A stretch of DNA of 21,605 bases, taken from IMG/VR virus record IMGVR_UViG_3300032236_000800, positions 1 through 21,605 of that record. The stretch is one strand, 5' to 3'. Below, one piece after another: positions 8,216 through 16,567 of this stretch (its first letter is position 1; the number at the start of each line of letters is the position of its first letter). Under the pieces are notes generated by a model. It did no database searches. It had not been told where the DNA came from and saw nothing but the letters and a program-made list of their open reading frames with translations. This DNA comes from a virus. The position numbers were made by a program, and so were the translations under genes.

Positions 8216-8809
8216 TTATTCTGGATCAACAGCGTCAAACTTGGTATTGGCCAATTTGACTTCCACGACGGTGTATGTGTCACCCCATGCGTTGTCAATG
8301 CCACGACCCAAGTTAACCACTTCAACTTGACCTTGCCCACCCGCAGACACGTCTGTGGGGTCGATGGCGCCGAGCGAGGTGCCCAAGCCACCGTTACCGA
8401 TGATTTGGCCAGAGCTGTTGGCTGTCAAATTGAATTCTTGACCCACTGCTGTGTTGGCCAAAGAGCCGTTTGCTTGAGCCTCATAAACGATTTGATCGTC
8501 CATGAAAACCCACATCACGACGTTGGTGGCTGTGCCCAAAGCTGGACCGAACCATTTGCTGACAGTACGACGGCCAGATGCGTCGGTGTATTCAACACCA
8601 CCGAACACGCCAGCGAGACGTTGGTTCGATGTAGGGGTGTTGGAAGCAACACCCAAGGTAGAGGCCGTGCCAGAGTTGTTCAACGAAACAACAGTACCGC
8701 TGTAGAAAACTGCGTTGGTGTCATAAGCACCAGTGTAGTTTGTCGCACGAGTAATGCCGCTTGGATGAAAGACGGGCTTCAGGCCAAAAGGAGCGTAAGT
8801 TGCACTCAT
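8216..8809 (-). CDS. Head protein candidate upstream of the capsid gene, 197 aa
   Basis: This 197-aa protein starts MSATYAPFGLKPVFHPSGIT and is Gly/Thr/Asn-rich with predicted beta structure (VVMWVFMDDQIVYEAQANG, WGDTYTVVEVKLANTKF). The opening, ATYAPFGLKPVxxPSG, is a pattern I know from phage capsid-associated proteins encoded beside the major capsid gene. It could be a decoration protein or second capsid component. AGGAA lies about nine bases upstream of the ATG. The gene ends 19 bases before the capsid start, within the same unit. Confidence 0.78.
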   Translation of the reverse strand: MSATYAPFGLKPVFHPSGITRATNYTGAYDTNAVFYSGTVVSLNNSGTASTLGVASNTPTSNQRLAGVFGGVEYTDASGRRTVSKWFGPALGTATNVVMWVFMDDQIVYEAQANGSLANTAVGQEFNLTANSSGQIIGNGGLGTSLGAIDPTDVSAGGQGQVEVVNLGRGIDNAWGDTYTVVEVKLANTKFDAVDPE

Positions 8810-8836
8810 GTTTTTTGGTTCCTAGTAGTTTTTGGT

Positions 8837-9397
8837 TTATTGGAACCGCAGGTTTGCTGCGGAACTTCGATTGGCCTCTTTCTCCATCTCCAACAAGCCA
8901 CCCTCCAAGATTGAACTGCCGCCCTTGCCTGCATTGATTGCAGCCGAACGCACTTGCGCCGTAATATTGCGTTGGTGTTCCAACGGGTCTTCAAGGTGCA
9001 ACATCTTCATCACTTCTTGGTAGATGTCTTCTGGTAGTTTAAAGAGAACCATCTCATTGCAAGAAACACAACCTTCAAACTTGCCCGAACTCATTTTGCC
9101 CAAGTTTTCAAAGCCACGGCCTAATTCGGCGGCTTTAACTGGCTCATAGCCCAATGCCATTCGTTTGTCGATTGAATCATACTGGTTTGTCGTTGACAAC
9201 CAGCAGAGGTGCATCCCGGGAATTGTTTCCTTCGGAATGTCCGGCAGCGCGTTGTTGGCCCATTTGTCCCGAAAAGCATCCAGCCTTTCTCGACGCACTG
9301 CTTCATCAGGCGAGCCAGTTTCCTGACGCGCCAATACTTCATCGACACGCCCTTGCAGGCGGTCGTCTAAATCACGGGAGATACGATTGTTGGCCAT
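8837..9397 (-). CDS. Conserved-type phage protein between scaffold and head genes, 186 aa
   Basis: This charged 186-aa protein has an Arg/Glu-rich helical start (MANNRISRDLDDRLQGRVDE), a middle part with IPGMHLCWLSTTNQYDSID, a CVSC pair at about 111-114, then LPEDIYQEVMKMLHLEDPLE and a helical tail. I do not recognise a named domain, though its position between the scaffold and head genes suggests a role in capsid assembly. The single CxxC could bind metal only with partners from another chain. GAGGA lies seven bases upstream of the ATG. Confidence 0.75.
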   Translation of the reverse strand: MANNRISRDLDDRLQGRVDEVLARQETGSPDEAVRRERLDAFRDKWANNALPDIPKETIPGMHLCWLSTTNQYDSIDKRMALGYEPVKAAELGRGFENLGKMSSGKFEGCVSCNEMVLFKLPEDIYQEVMKMLHLEDPLEHQRNITAQVRSAAINAGKGGSSILEGGLLEMEKEANRSSAANLRFQ

Positions 9398-9407
9398 TTT
9401 TTATTCC

Positions 9408-10409
9408 TCACTTGCGGTTGTTACGGTCAAAGTCCGCGTAGTTGCGGATAGCACGGGCACGTTTGACGGGATCATCCCACATGCCTGCGTCCTTCAATGC
9501 TTGCACACGTTCACGGCTCAGTGTGAATGTATTCTTAGCCGCTGGGCTACCATTCACGTCAGCTCGTCCACTTGTGGTGCCTGCACGACGGTTGCGCGTT
9601 TCTCCTTGCTTGCCTGTATACCGATGAGGTAAACGCTCTTTCAATCGGTTGTCCAGCTCTTCCCAATATTCTTGGTCTGCTGGGTCCCAACCTTCCGCAG
9701 CCAGATCGTTGTCGATCACTTTGGCGATGCGGCTATCTGTGTCACGACCACTTGGGTCATACCACGAATTCTTGTTCAACCAACTCGACGCATTGCGTTG
9801 AATTGTGTCCGCTGCCGGATTCGGCACGTTGTTCTTCGGACGTTTGGCTTGCTCGACTTGCTGTTGTTTCAGCTGGTGAGCTTGGGCCAATTTTGTTTTG
9901 GCTTCATGGTATTGATCCATGTATTCGACCTGTGCTGCCATGTCGCCAGCTTGGGCGGCTTGGGTCATCTTCATCTTCGCGTACTCGACGCGAGTGGCCT
10001 CATCTTCAATGAGGCGGTCGATTTGTGCGAACTGGAAGCCTGCTGCGGCATTTTCGACCTCAGCCAAACGGCGGGCCAATTCTTCGTTGCGGCGCTCCAG
10101 TGCGCTGATCTTGTGCTTGGCGCTGGCTTCACGCTGCTTGGCCAGCTCTTTTTTCAGCTTGCGCTCTTCACGACGGGCTTGACGGATCGCTTCGCGTTCT
10201 TCGTCATCTTCCGCGTCATTGAGTTCATGATCGTCGGCTGCATCCACAACCTCTTCATTGGGGGTTGGGTTGCCTTCGGTATTTTCTTTGCTTTCTTCGG
10301 CAAAGGGGTCCACGTGGTCTTCAAGCGTTGTGACGACCGTGCCGTCCTCGCGCTCTTTGACTTCAATGTTTGCTTCGGCCTGTTGGGCCGTCTTGTCTGC
10401 TGCTTTCAT
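9408..10409 (-). CDS. Capsid scaffolding protein
   Basis: This 333-aa protein has a strongly acidic N-terminal part (about residues 15-75, with DAADDHELNDAEDDEERE), a long Arg/Lys/Glu/Ala-rich coiled coil (about 72-195), and a Pro/Asn-containing linker before a basic C-terminal region (ERLPHRYTGKQ, VKRARAIRNYADFDRNNRK). Acidic start, helical middle and basic C-terminal binding region, placed just upstream of the capsid genes, is the standard picture of a P22-type scaffold that guides procapsid assembly and then leaves. AAGGA lies eight bases upstream of the start. The basic tail likely docks on the capsid protein. Confidence 0.85.
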   Translation of the reverse strand: MKAADKTAQQAEANIEVKEREDGTVVTTLEDHVDPFAEESKENTEGNPTPNEEVVDAADDHELNDAEDDEEREAIRQARREERKLKKELAKQREASAKHKISALERRNEELARRLAEVENAAAGFQFAQIDRLIEDEATRVEYAKMKMTQAAQAGDMAAQVEYMDQYHEAKTKLAQAHQLKQQQVEQAKRPKNNVPNPAADTIQRNASSWLNKNSWYDPSGRDTDSRIAKVIDNDLAAEGWDPADQEYWEELDNRLKERLPHRYTGKQGETRNRRAGTTSGRADVNGSPAAKNTFTLSRERVQALKDAGMWDDPVKRARAIRNYADFDRNNRK

Positions 10410-10420
10410 CTCGAAAGTCC

Positions 10421-10852
10421 TTATTCAACGAATGCGGGGAACATGGTCCGCGCAACTTCAAAACTATCGATTTTGCCAATCACCTCGCGGTCTTGCAAAA
10501 CGATAAACACCACTTCACCATCGCCGTGTGGCACCGCCCAGCGGTCGCCGCCGTACTTGATGACTCGAACCAAATCGCCGGGATTTGCCCAAGGACCTTC
10601 AGGCCATGGTTGCATGGTGCTGATGTCTTTGTAGGCTAGTGGCCCATGTTTGACGACTTTGGCAATCACCTCGTTCCATTTCTCTGTGGCTTTGGTGTCA
10701 CCCACTAGGATGATGCCGCCCTTTGAAACGTCTTTGGCTTTGCGCAACTGAACCAAAATTCGGTTGCCTTGTGGTTGAAACCCCGGATCAACTTCCGGGA
10801 AACAGTCGGCTTCACTCCGACCATCAACTTGATATTTGCTCTCAGTTGACAT
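10421..10852 (-). CDS. Phage GroES-like co-chaperonin
   Basis: This 143-aa protein matches the Cpn10 pattern: NRILVQLRKA, a mobile loop at about 38-59 with SKGGIILVG (GroES has the same GGI-hydrophobic-L loop that docks on GroEL), then IAKVVKHGP, GDLVRVIKYGGDRW and a final VFIVLQDREVIGKI. It should replace or adapt host GroES so that host GroEL folds phage proteins, probably the capsid protein, as T4 gp31 does. It is longer than GroES (about 97 aa), with about 28 extra N-terminal residues, an insertion (STMQPWPEGPW) and a C-terminal extension. I chose the ATG at 10852 (MSTESK) for its GAGG six bases upstream; the longer frame has none. Confidence 0.87.
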   Translation of the reverse strand: MSTESKYQVDGRSEADCFPEVDPGFQPQGNRILVQLRKAKDVSKGGIILVGDTKATEKWNEVIAKVVKHGPLAYKDISTMQPWPEGPWANPGDLVRVIKYGGDRWAVPHGDGEVVFIVLQDREVIGKIDSFEVARTMFPAFVE

Positions 10853-11033
10853 CTTTTTCCTCGTCCTCTTGCAGGACATCATTGATAATATCCAAGGCTT
10901 CTTTCAAACCTCGGGCTTTTCCGACGAGCTGGTTGTATTTGTCCCAGCTGTCTACGCCTCCAAGCAAACTCTCACTCATTCGAGCGAGTTCTTCCTTGAT
11001 GGCGAATACTGATTCGTAAATCGGGTCTTTCAT
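10842..11033 (-). CDS. Small helical protein, 63 aa
   Basis: This 63-aa acidic, helical protein contains YESVFAIKEELARMSESLLG and ALDIINDVLQEDEEKD. I do not recognise it. It is preceded by GGGAGGG at good distance and by promoter-like element C (11046-11085), making it the first gene of the scaffold-capsid unit. Its end overlaps the start of the co-chaperonin gene by 11 bases. A small acidic helical protein here could assist assembly, but nothing proves it. Confidence 0.72.
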   Translation of the reverse strand: MKDPIYESVFAIKEELARMSESLLGGVDSWDKYNQLVGKARGLKEALDIINDVLQEDEEKDVN

Positions 11034-11045
11034 TCAAAGGCCCTC

Positions 11046-11085
11046 CCTTATAAGTAAGCACACACTAAGTTAGTGTTTTTCGCCC
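11046..11085 (-). promoter_or_regulatory. Promoter-like element C (40-bp family member)
   Basis: The minus strand begins GGGCGAAAAACAC, as in element B, and ends GTGTGTGCTTACTTATAAGG. The two boxes keep the family spacing, with one extra A in the final ATAAGG. ACACTA and TAGTGT within it form a small dyad. It lies ahead of the 63-aa gene and so would drive the unit with co-chaperonin, scaffold and capsid genes. Confidence 0.6.
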
Positions 11086-11094
11086 TTAACGGGT

Positions 11095-11122
11095 CATAAA
11101 TGATGCACAAAGCCCATTTATG
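11095..11122. repeat. Inverted repeat between two late units
   Basis: CATAAATG (11095-11102) and CATTTATG (11115-11122) are perfect complements separated by 12 bases, in the gap between the 62-aa gene and element C. No T-run follows on the minus strand, so it is not a standard terminator. It could be an RNA processing hairpin or a protein site. Confidence 0.4.
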
Positions 11123-11153
11123 GTCGATTTATGCCCCCAAAAGGGCACAAAAC

Positions 11154-11342
11154 TTACTTTTTCTTGGCGTCGTACAAGCCTTTGCTGTTCACTTCAGGCA
11201 CTTGGGCCAGAGCGCGCTTGGCGTTGTCGGCTTGTTTTGAACCGGATGGACCTTGCTCCACGGGGGAGCCGGGGCCGCCTGCGTAGCCGCCCTTGCCGGT
11301 CATTTTGTAGTTTTTACGAAAGCCCATGTCTTCGTTTGCCAT
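11154..11342 (-). CDS. Small Gly/Lys-rich protein after the portal, 62 aa
   Basis: This short basic protein (MANEDMGFRKNYKMTGKGGY, later PGSPVEQGPSGSKQADN, ending YDAKKK) looks largely disordered and is not a recognised family. The start is decided by the ribosome site: AGGAG is one base from the ATG at 11348, too close, but seven from the ATG at 11342, so the protein begins at MANED. It is the last gene of the unit that includes the portal. Such small genes beside portal genes often encode minor head proteins, but this is only context. Confidence 0.7.
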   Translation of the reverse strand: MANEDMGFRKNYKMTGKGGYAGGPGSPVEQGPSGSKQADNAKRALAQVPEVNSKGLYDAKKK

Positions 11343-11344
11343 TG

Positions 11345-14146
11345 TCATTCTCCTGTTTGATTTGGGGTTGGTTGTTGTGCGGCCATGGTGGCCTCGTGCG
11401 CTTGTTGCGCTTGCTGGGTCTGCTGTTGTGCTACTTGTTGTTGTGCTGCCATGCTTGCTTGGTGCGCGCGGTCGCGCTCATTCTGCACCTCTTGCAAGCC
11501 ATGTTGGCGAAGGTCCGCGTATGCCTGTTGCTCCGCCTGCAAGGCGTTGAGTTCTTGGGCATGCTGTTGTTGCATCTGTGTGCCGTCGAGCTGCGCTTTG
11601 GCCGTGATGGCTGCCACGCGTTCGCGCGATGCGTTGTTGATGTCGGCAATCGCAATCTTCGAGGCGTTGTCGTTGGTTGCGAGGCGTTGTTCCAGACCCA
11701 TCTTCGCTTGTGCTTCGGCCAGTTTGGCTTCCAAGTCGCGCACCTTGTCGGCGTATTCGGCCTGCATGCGCTCACGTTCGAGCTGCTGGTTGGCCGCTGC
11801 CTCTTCGGCTTTGCGCTTGGTTTCAGCCATCTGTGTTTGCAACAGCGCCTGCGCGGCGGGGTCGCTTGCGGCCACTTGCTGCAACTGAGCCTGTTGGGCT
11901 TGCTGCATTTGTTGGACCAGCTGACCGATGATTGGGTTGATGGCGCCGAATGTCTTCTGCGCGTCGTCGTTGACCAGCTGCGCGGCCATGGCCAACGCTT
12001 CTTGGGCATCCTTGTCGAGTGGGCGTTCTTCGTTCAGTTTGAACGCATCTTCGCCGCCGGCGGCATGCGCCACATACGCGCGCATCGACGACAGGTAGTG
12101 CAATGTCAAATGCTGCTTGATGTGCTCCATCATCAGCGGTGTCACTTGAGGCGCGATCAGCGGGCTGCCGCCGTATGCTGGGTCGGCCATGTACGCCAAG
12201 TGGACTTTGATGTGCGCAAGGTGGTCTTGGTCGGGGAATGCAGCTGCATGGGTGCCCATGGTCATCTGCACGTTTTCCAACGCTGGGTTGCTTTCGCTCA
12301 CGCCTTGTGGGTTTGGCAACACCTTCTCGATGTCAGGCACCTTCAACTGGCGCAGGATGCGCAAGTGGACTTCGCGCTGATCGTACAACTGAGGCGCTTG
12401 GCCAGCCAGCTGCAAAACTGTTTGCGCTTGGGTGATGCGTTGGGTTTCGCTGAAGATGTTGGGGTCGCTGACTGGGCTGATGTCGTTGTTGTCGGCGAAG
12501 TCGGCAACTTCAATCTCTTCACCCGATTGGTTGTCCATCTCCTCCAAATACCAGTAGTTCAAGCGCGACAGAATCTGCAAGCTCTTGGCTTGGCTGCGGT
12601 GCATGCGCGCGTGAATGCTGGAGAAGACTTTCGAGCCTTGCTCGATCAATGCTTGGGTGGTGCCCACTGGCGAGTTGGAGTTGGTGTCGGCGATGCGGCC
12701 TTCACTTGTCTTGACCACGCCTTTGGCGGCGTCAGTCAACCAGCCCAACAGGTTGTACAGCACGTTCGATGGTTGGTTGAACGGCATTGGCATGGCCAAC
12801 TTGCGCACGTCGTCCACCCCGGGGCTGCCCTCAATCTCAACCACTTGAGTTGGCTCAATGCGGTCGGTCTGCCCGCCGATGCGCCCGCCCTTGAGTTTGA
12901 GCAACGTCTGGCTGTTGTTGATGTGCGCCGAGTCCATCAGCGCGCGCAGGCTGCCGGTCAATGCAGCAGACAGGCCACCGATCAAGTGAGGCATGCCGAT
13001 GGCATACGCGCCGCGCCATGGAATGAACTTGTATTCCACGATCCAGTCCAGTTTGCGCATGCGGGTGTCGCCCGATTCCCAGTTGCGATACAGCGCCAGA
13101 ACTTTGCCGGACAGCTCATCGATTGTCAGGATGTACGGTGCGCGCGCACCCTTGGAGACAGGATCGTCTTCCAAACGCAAGTAGCAAGTGACTTCGTACA
13201 CACGGCGCAGGCCGTCCACGTTTTTGCTTGGCTCTTCGCGGCCCTCGATTTTGTTGTTTGCTTTTTCGGCGCGGGTGACGTGCTCGATGTCCAACTCAGC
13301 TTTGAACAGATCGATGTCGCGGTACTCGCCCATCTCGACGCGCTGTTCGTACATATCCTGAGTGATGTCTTGCTGCTCAGTGACGCGCGGCGACGCATAG
13401 AAGTTGGTCGAGGAGAATGGCAACAGGATGTTGTCGATTGGAATCCACTCGGGCACAGGGCGGTTCAAGTCGCGGTCAAAGCGCCACTTCAAATACTGGC
13501 TGCCGCCCAATGGAAGCTGGGTAAACAGCTGTTCCATCTCGTCGCGGTATTCCTCGATTTGCTCTGACAACTGCCAGTTCAAGAAGTTGGTCTTGCGATC
13601 AGCCGACGCCAGCTTGCTGGTGTCCACATCGCCTTTGATTTTGCTCTTGACCAAGCCGTCCGCAGGCAACAACTCTTTGCTGGCGTTGGCCGCAAAGTCC
13701 ACGCAGGCTTCTGCCATGACAGGGTGGACCACCTTGGACGCGCCTTGGAAGTTTGCGCCGCCCGGGGCGTCGTTGCCCATGCCTGTGCGGCGAATACCCT
13801 CTTCGTATTGCTCATCGCGCTTCTTGCGGGACTCACGATCAATCTCGATCAGGTCCAAATACTCGAACGCGAGGTTATCCAAGACGCCATCGTCCAATTC
13901 TTCGGCCAAGTTGGCGTAGAAGTCAGGATTTTCGGACGGTTTTTGAGTTTCGGTGAAGTTGACAACGACAGAGCCGTCTTCAAGCTCGATCACCTCTTGC
14001 TCAACGTCCTCTGTCTCCAAATCGAGCGCTTCAGCAATCGATTCGATTTCTTCTTGGTTGTCCAAGCCCTCGTTTTCGCCCTCTACGTGCGACAAGGCGG
14101 ACAAATTACCGCCTGTTTGGATGGGGAGTACGGGTGTTTGACTCAT
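11345..14146 (-). CDS. Portal protein, P22-like, with long coiled-coil C-terminus
   Basis: This 933-aa protein should form the dodecameric ring at the capsid vertex through which DNA enters and leaves. An acidic N-terminal stretch (about 20-95) precedes the core with FQGASKVVHPVMAEACVDFA, PLGGSQYLKWRFDRDL, WIVEYKFIPWRGAYAIGMPH and SHAxMHRSQAK-like helices. From about residue 735 to the end the sequence is Gln/Ala/Glu-rich and strongly coiled-coil (QAEYADKVRDLEAKLAEAQA). P22-like portals end in a long helical barrel, and this tail suggests one at least as long. It overlaps the upstream gene as ATGA. The antisense strand has an 815-codon open frame that I regard as a codon-bias artefact. Confidence 0.88.
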   Translation of the reverse strand: MSQTPVLPIQTGGNLSALSHVEGENEGLDNQEEIESIAEALDLETEDVEQEVIELEDGSVVVNFTETQKPSENPDFYANLAEELDDGVLDNLAFEYLDLIEIDRESRKKRDEQYEEGIRRTGMGNDAPGGANFQGASKVVHPVMAEACVDFAANASKELLPADGLVKSKIKGDVDTSKLASADRKTNFLNWQLSEQIEEYRDEMEQLFTQLPLGGSQYLKWRFDRDLNRPVPEWIPIDNILLPFSSTNFYASPRVTEQQDITQDMYEQRVEMGEYRDIDLFKAELDIEHVTRAEKANNKIEGREEPSKNVDGLRRVYEVTCYLRLEDDPVSKGARAPYILTIDELSGKVLALYRNWESGDTRMRKLDWIVEYKFIPWRGAYAIGMPHLIGGLSAALTGSLRALMDSAHINNSQTLLKLKGGRIGGQTDRIEPTQVVEIEGSPGVDDVRKLAMPMPFNQPSNVLYNLLGWLTDAAKGVVKTSEGRIADTNSNSPVGTTQALIEQGSKVFSSIHARMHRSQAKSLQILSRLNYWYLEEMDNQSGEEIEVADFADNNDISPVSDPNIFSETQRITQAQTVLQLAGQAPQLYDQREVHLRILRQLKVPDIEKVLPNPQGVSESNPALENVQMTMGTHAAAFPDQDHLAHIKVHLAYMADPAYGGSPLIAPQVTPLMMEHIKQHLTLHYLSSMRAYVAHAAGGEDAFKLNEERPLDKDAQEALAMAAQLVNDDAQKTFGAINPIIGQLVQQMQQAQQAQLQQVAASDPAAQALLQTQMAETKRKAEEAAANQQLERERMQAEYADKVRDLEAKLAEAQAKMGLEQRLATNDNASKIAIADINNASRERVAAITAKAQLDGTQMQQQHAQELNALQAEQQAYADLRQHGLQEVQNERDRAHQASMAAQQQVAQQQTQQAQQAHEATMAAQQPTPNQTGE

Positions 14147-15336
14147 TCTGGGATGATTCCTTTGTATCTGGACGGCAAACCGCCCATGTATGATGGGTTC
14201 GATGCCTCTGGAGGCAACAAAACCGGCACATTTTCAGCAAAATTGACTGTTGGCTTGCCCTGTGCGCGCAAAGCCACGTTTTCTGGGTCCACATAGTTGA
14301 CGTAGCTGTTTTGGCCGCGTGTTTCAGCGGTCATCGCGGGTTCAGCCAGTGGAGAATACATCTGACGGTGCGCCATCCACGCATTTTCTTCGCCGCGCGG
14401 CCCAAATTGGTTGGGTGTGGCCGTGCCAAGGTGGCCATAATAGTCGTGGACTGCGCGGAACAGCTCGTTGGCGTTGGCGCCAGTGTCAGGATCGATGTCC
14501 GAGAGGTACGGATGGCCACTGCCTTCACGGTCGCCGTACACTTGGAACGGTTTGCCTTGCTCCAATTCTTGGCGCATCAGCTGCGCGGGGCGCAGTCCAG
14601 CCTGTTTGGCGCGGTGCAAGTAGTCTTTTTGCTCGTAATCGGCGTTGCCCCACCATTCCGTCTTGTTCGGGATGGTCTTGAACTGTTCTTTTGTCTCTTT
14701 GGCGGCCTGCGCATACGACGCTTTCAACAGATCGTCGTAGTGTTGCGCGCCTGTTTGGGCGATCAGGTCGGGATTTGACTCACGGATTGCGTGAAAAACC
14801 GCAGCCTTGTACGCGGGGTCGTTCAGCTTGTACGCTTGCGCGCCGGCTTGGTGGGCTTTCCCGATCCACGCTTGGCGTTCGGCGCTGGATGGCGCGCTCA
14901 TCCCAGCTTCGTGCTGGAATTTGTATGTCGGCAGGTCGGGATTGCGCTTCATGTACTGTTCGGCCAGCTGCGCTTCAGTGTTCTGAGCGACTGGTTTGGT
15001 CTTGGCGGCGGCGCGCGCGGCGCGCAACTCAGCCAATTGAGGCAAATTCATGGCCAAATCGATGGCGCCGCCCACGGTGTCACCCTCGCGGATGGAGTGG
15101 ACCGCGCGGTCGATACCCAATCCGGTTGACGCCGCTGCCGCCACAGGGTTCACCATGCCAGCCACGTCCACCAAACCCATGTTCATGGGCAAGGCGCTCG
15201 AAGTTCCACCCACGGCGGTCTGCGCGGCGCGACGTGCAATCGGGCGGCGAACGCCCAAAGCCTCTAGGCCACGTTGGCCATACTCGCCAATGCGCTCACC
15301 GAGCGTGGGCTCCCACGCTTTGAGTTCGTCAGCCAT
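14143..15336 (-). CDS. Virion-associated protein candidate with HDYYGH-ETRGQ domain, 397 aa
   Basis: The N-terminal part (about 36-75) is Ala/Gly-rich and mildly hydrophobic (TSSALPMNMGLVDVAGMVNP), possibly membrane-active. The C-terminal third has a striking set of residues: LFRAVHDYYGHLG at 292-304, FGPRGEENAWMAH at 311-323, and ETRGQNSYVN at 338-347. This HDxxGH, GE, H, ETRGQ pattern occurs in large polyvalent proteins of phages and conjugative elements, described by Iyer and colleagues as proteins delivered with the DNA. The spaced His, Asp and Glu could bind metal and suggest an enzyme. Position before the portal supports an internal or ejected virion protein. It overlaps genes on both sides. 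Confidence 0.75.
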   Translation of the reverse strand: MADELKAWEPTLGERIGEYGQRGLEALGVRRPIARRAAQTAVGGTSSALPMNMGLVDVAGMVNPVAAAASTGLGIDRAVHSIREGDTVGGAIDLAMNLPQLAELRAARAAAKTKPVAQNTEAQLAEQYMKRNPDLPTYKFQHEAGMSAPSSAERQAWIGKAHQAGAQAYKLNDPAYKAAVFHAIRESNPDLIAQTGAQHYDDLLKASYAQAAKETKEQFKTIPNKTEWWGNADYEQKDYLHRAKQAGLRPAQLMRQELEQGKPFQVYGDREGSGHPYLSDIDPDTGANANELFRAVHDYYGHLGTATPNQFGPRGEENAWMAHRQMYSPLAEPAMTAETRGQNSYVNYVDPENVALRAQGKPTVNFAENVPVLLPPEASNPSYMGGLPSRYKGIIPE

Positions 15337-16481
15337 TATCGACGACCCCCCATCATGAGGGCTGCTTGCATGTCACGAGTGCTGCGCATCATGCCGCCGG
15401 CGGCTTTTTGCGGGATTTCACTGCGGCGTTTGTCTTTGAGTTCGTTGATGTCCCAGTCCTTGGCAAAACTGCCGCGTTGCTCTGGGGTTGTGTCCAACAA
15501 ATACTCGCGTTGGTGTTGTGGCTTCCAGTCCGATGGGTGCTTGGACACCACTGTCTCGGGCAGACCGCTGGCTCGGGCCAGATCGCGCCAGTCCTCAATC
15601 CCTTGGCGGCCCGATGGGCGCTGGCTGATTGGGTTCATGCCTGTGTAGTCATGGCGCAGTGGGTTGATCGACGCATGCACCGCGTTGAGCACGTCCTCAT
15701 GATCGGGCTCGATGCCGTGCAAGCGGAAGCTCTGGATCGCTTGATCGATCAACTTGTCGTGCTTGCCCAACATGATTTCATCCGACAACCGATCCATCGA
15801 CGGCGCTTCGAGCGCGCCGGCCTGTGTGGCGAACGGTTCGCTGGCGCTGGTCATTTGGGGGATGTCACCCTCGGTGGTGCGCAACGCGCCCAGACCGCCA
15901 GCTTCTTCGGGCAGCTCTGGTGCCATCTCGCCCATTTGCTGGCGCGCGGCCAACTCTTCAGTCGAGGGGGTGTAAGATTTGTTCCAAGTGCGATTGGATG
16001 TGCGGCCAGTGTTGGCCATCGACATGAAATCATCTTCGGGGAAAGCGTTGACGTGAGGTGGCGCGTACTCGCGCGCCGCTATGTTGCTTGGCGTCATGCC
16101 AAACTGGTCACGCATCTCGTAGCCCTTGGCTGCTTCGGGGGTTGTCACCGCGCCAGTGGTTGGATGCACCGCCGGACTGTACGGACGACCATTGCGGTCA
16201 ACCAGCTGGTTGGCAAAGGGCTCTTGCGCCGCAGTGCGCGCCGGTGTCTGGACGGGTTTTGGTGTTGGCTTGGCCAACGAGACAATGTGGTCTTCGAGTT
16301 GCTTGACTTCTTCAGCACTTGGCGCTTTACCCGTCGCACGGGTATATTGGCGGATTGCTTGTTGAATCCGGTTGCCAAATTGCTTCAAGATGTCTTCGGC
16401 CACTTGGCCGCCCGCGCCGTAGTGCGGGAGATGGGCATTTTCGTACATCATCTGCATTGGGGTTTTGATCAGGTTGGGCAT
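15336..16481 (-). CDS. Hypothetical virion-associated protein, 381 aa
   Basis: This 381-aa protein begins MPNLIKTPMQMMYENAHLPH, then has a helical segment (ILKQFGNRIQQAIRQYTRAT), a Pro/Thr-rich probably disordered centre, and a C-terminal part with DDF-containing and LYL-type charged patches (PSDWKPQHQREYLLDTTPEQ). It ends in basic AALMMGGRR. I do not recognise a family. The start of the protein, LIKTPxQMMYE, and the ending resemble partner proteins of the HDYYGH protein in similar phages. It is the first gene after element D. The ribosome site is weak (GAG before ACTTGA). It overlaps the 397-aa gene by one base, so the two are probably made in step. Confidence 0.7.
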   Translation of the reverse strand: MPNLIKTPMQMMYENAHLPHYGAGGQVAEDILKQFGNRIQQAIRQYTRATGKAPSAEEVKQLEDHIVSLAKPTPKPVQTPARTAAQEPFANQLVDRNGRPYSPAVHPTTGAVTTPEAAKGYEMRDQFGMTPSNIAAREYAPPHVNAFPEDDFMSMANTGRTSNRTWNKSYTPSTEELAARQQMGEMAPELPEEAGGLGALRTTEGDIPQMTSASEPFATQAGALEAPSMDRLSDEIMLGKHDKLIDQAIQSFRLHGIEPDHEDVLNAVHASINPLRHDYTGMNPISQRPSGRQGIEDWRDLARASGLPETVVSKHPSDWKPQHQREYLLDTTPEQRGSFAKDWDINELKDKRRSEIPQKAAGGMMRSTRDMQAALMMGGRR

Positions 16482-16528
16482 TCAAGTCTCGGGTGGGATT
16501 GTTGTTCTTTTGGTTGCCACTCCGGCCT

Positions 16529-16567
16529 CCTGTATTGAACTACCCATAATAGCGCCCAATCACGCCC
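16529..16567 (-). promoter_or_regulatory. Promoter-like element D (39-bp family)
   Basis: The minus strand begins GGGCGTGATTGGGCG and ends ATGGGTAGTTCAATACAGG, with the family spacing. It is the most divergent copy (CAATACAGG instead of ATNTATAGG). It overlaps the last codons and stop of the 112-aa gene and lies about 48 bases before the 381-aa gene, so it would drive the unit with the 381-, 397- and 933-aa proteins. Confidence 0.5.

Noticed and set aside
11120-13567. 815-codon open frame antisense to the portal gene
   Set aside because: Composition is Leu/His/Cys/Val-rich and odd for a protein, there is no domain, and the opposite strand carries a clear portal. Strong third-position bias makes such antisense frames common.
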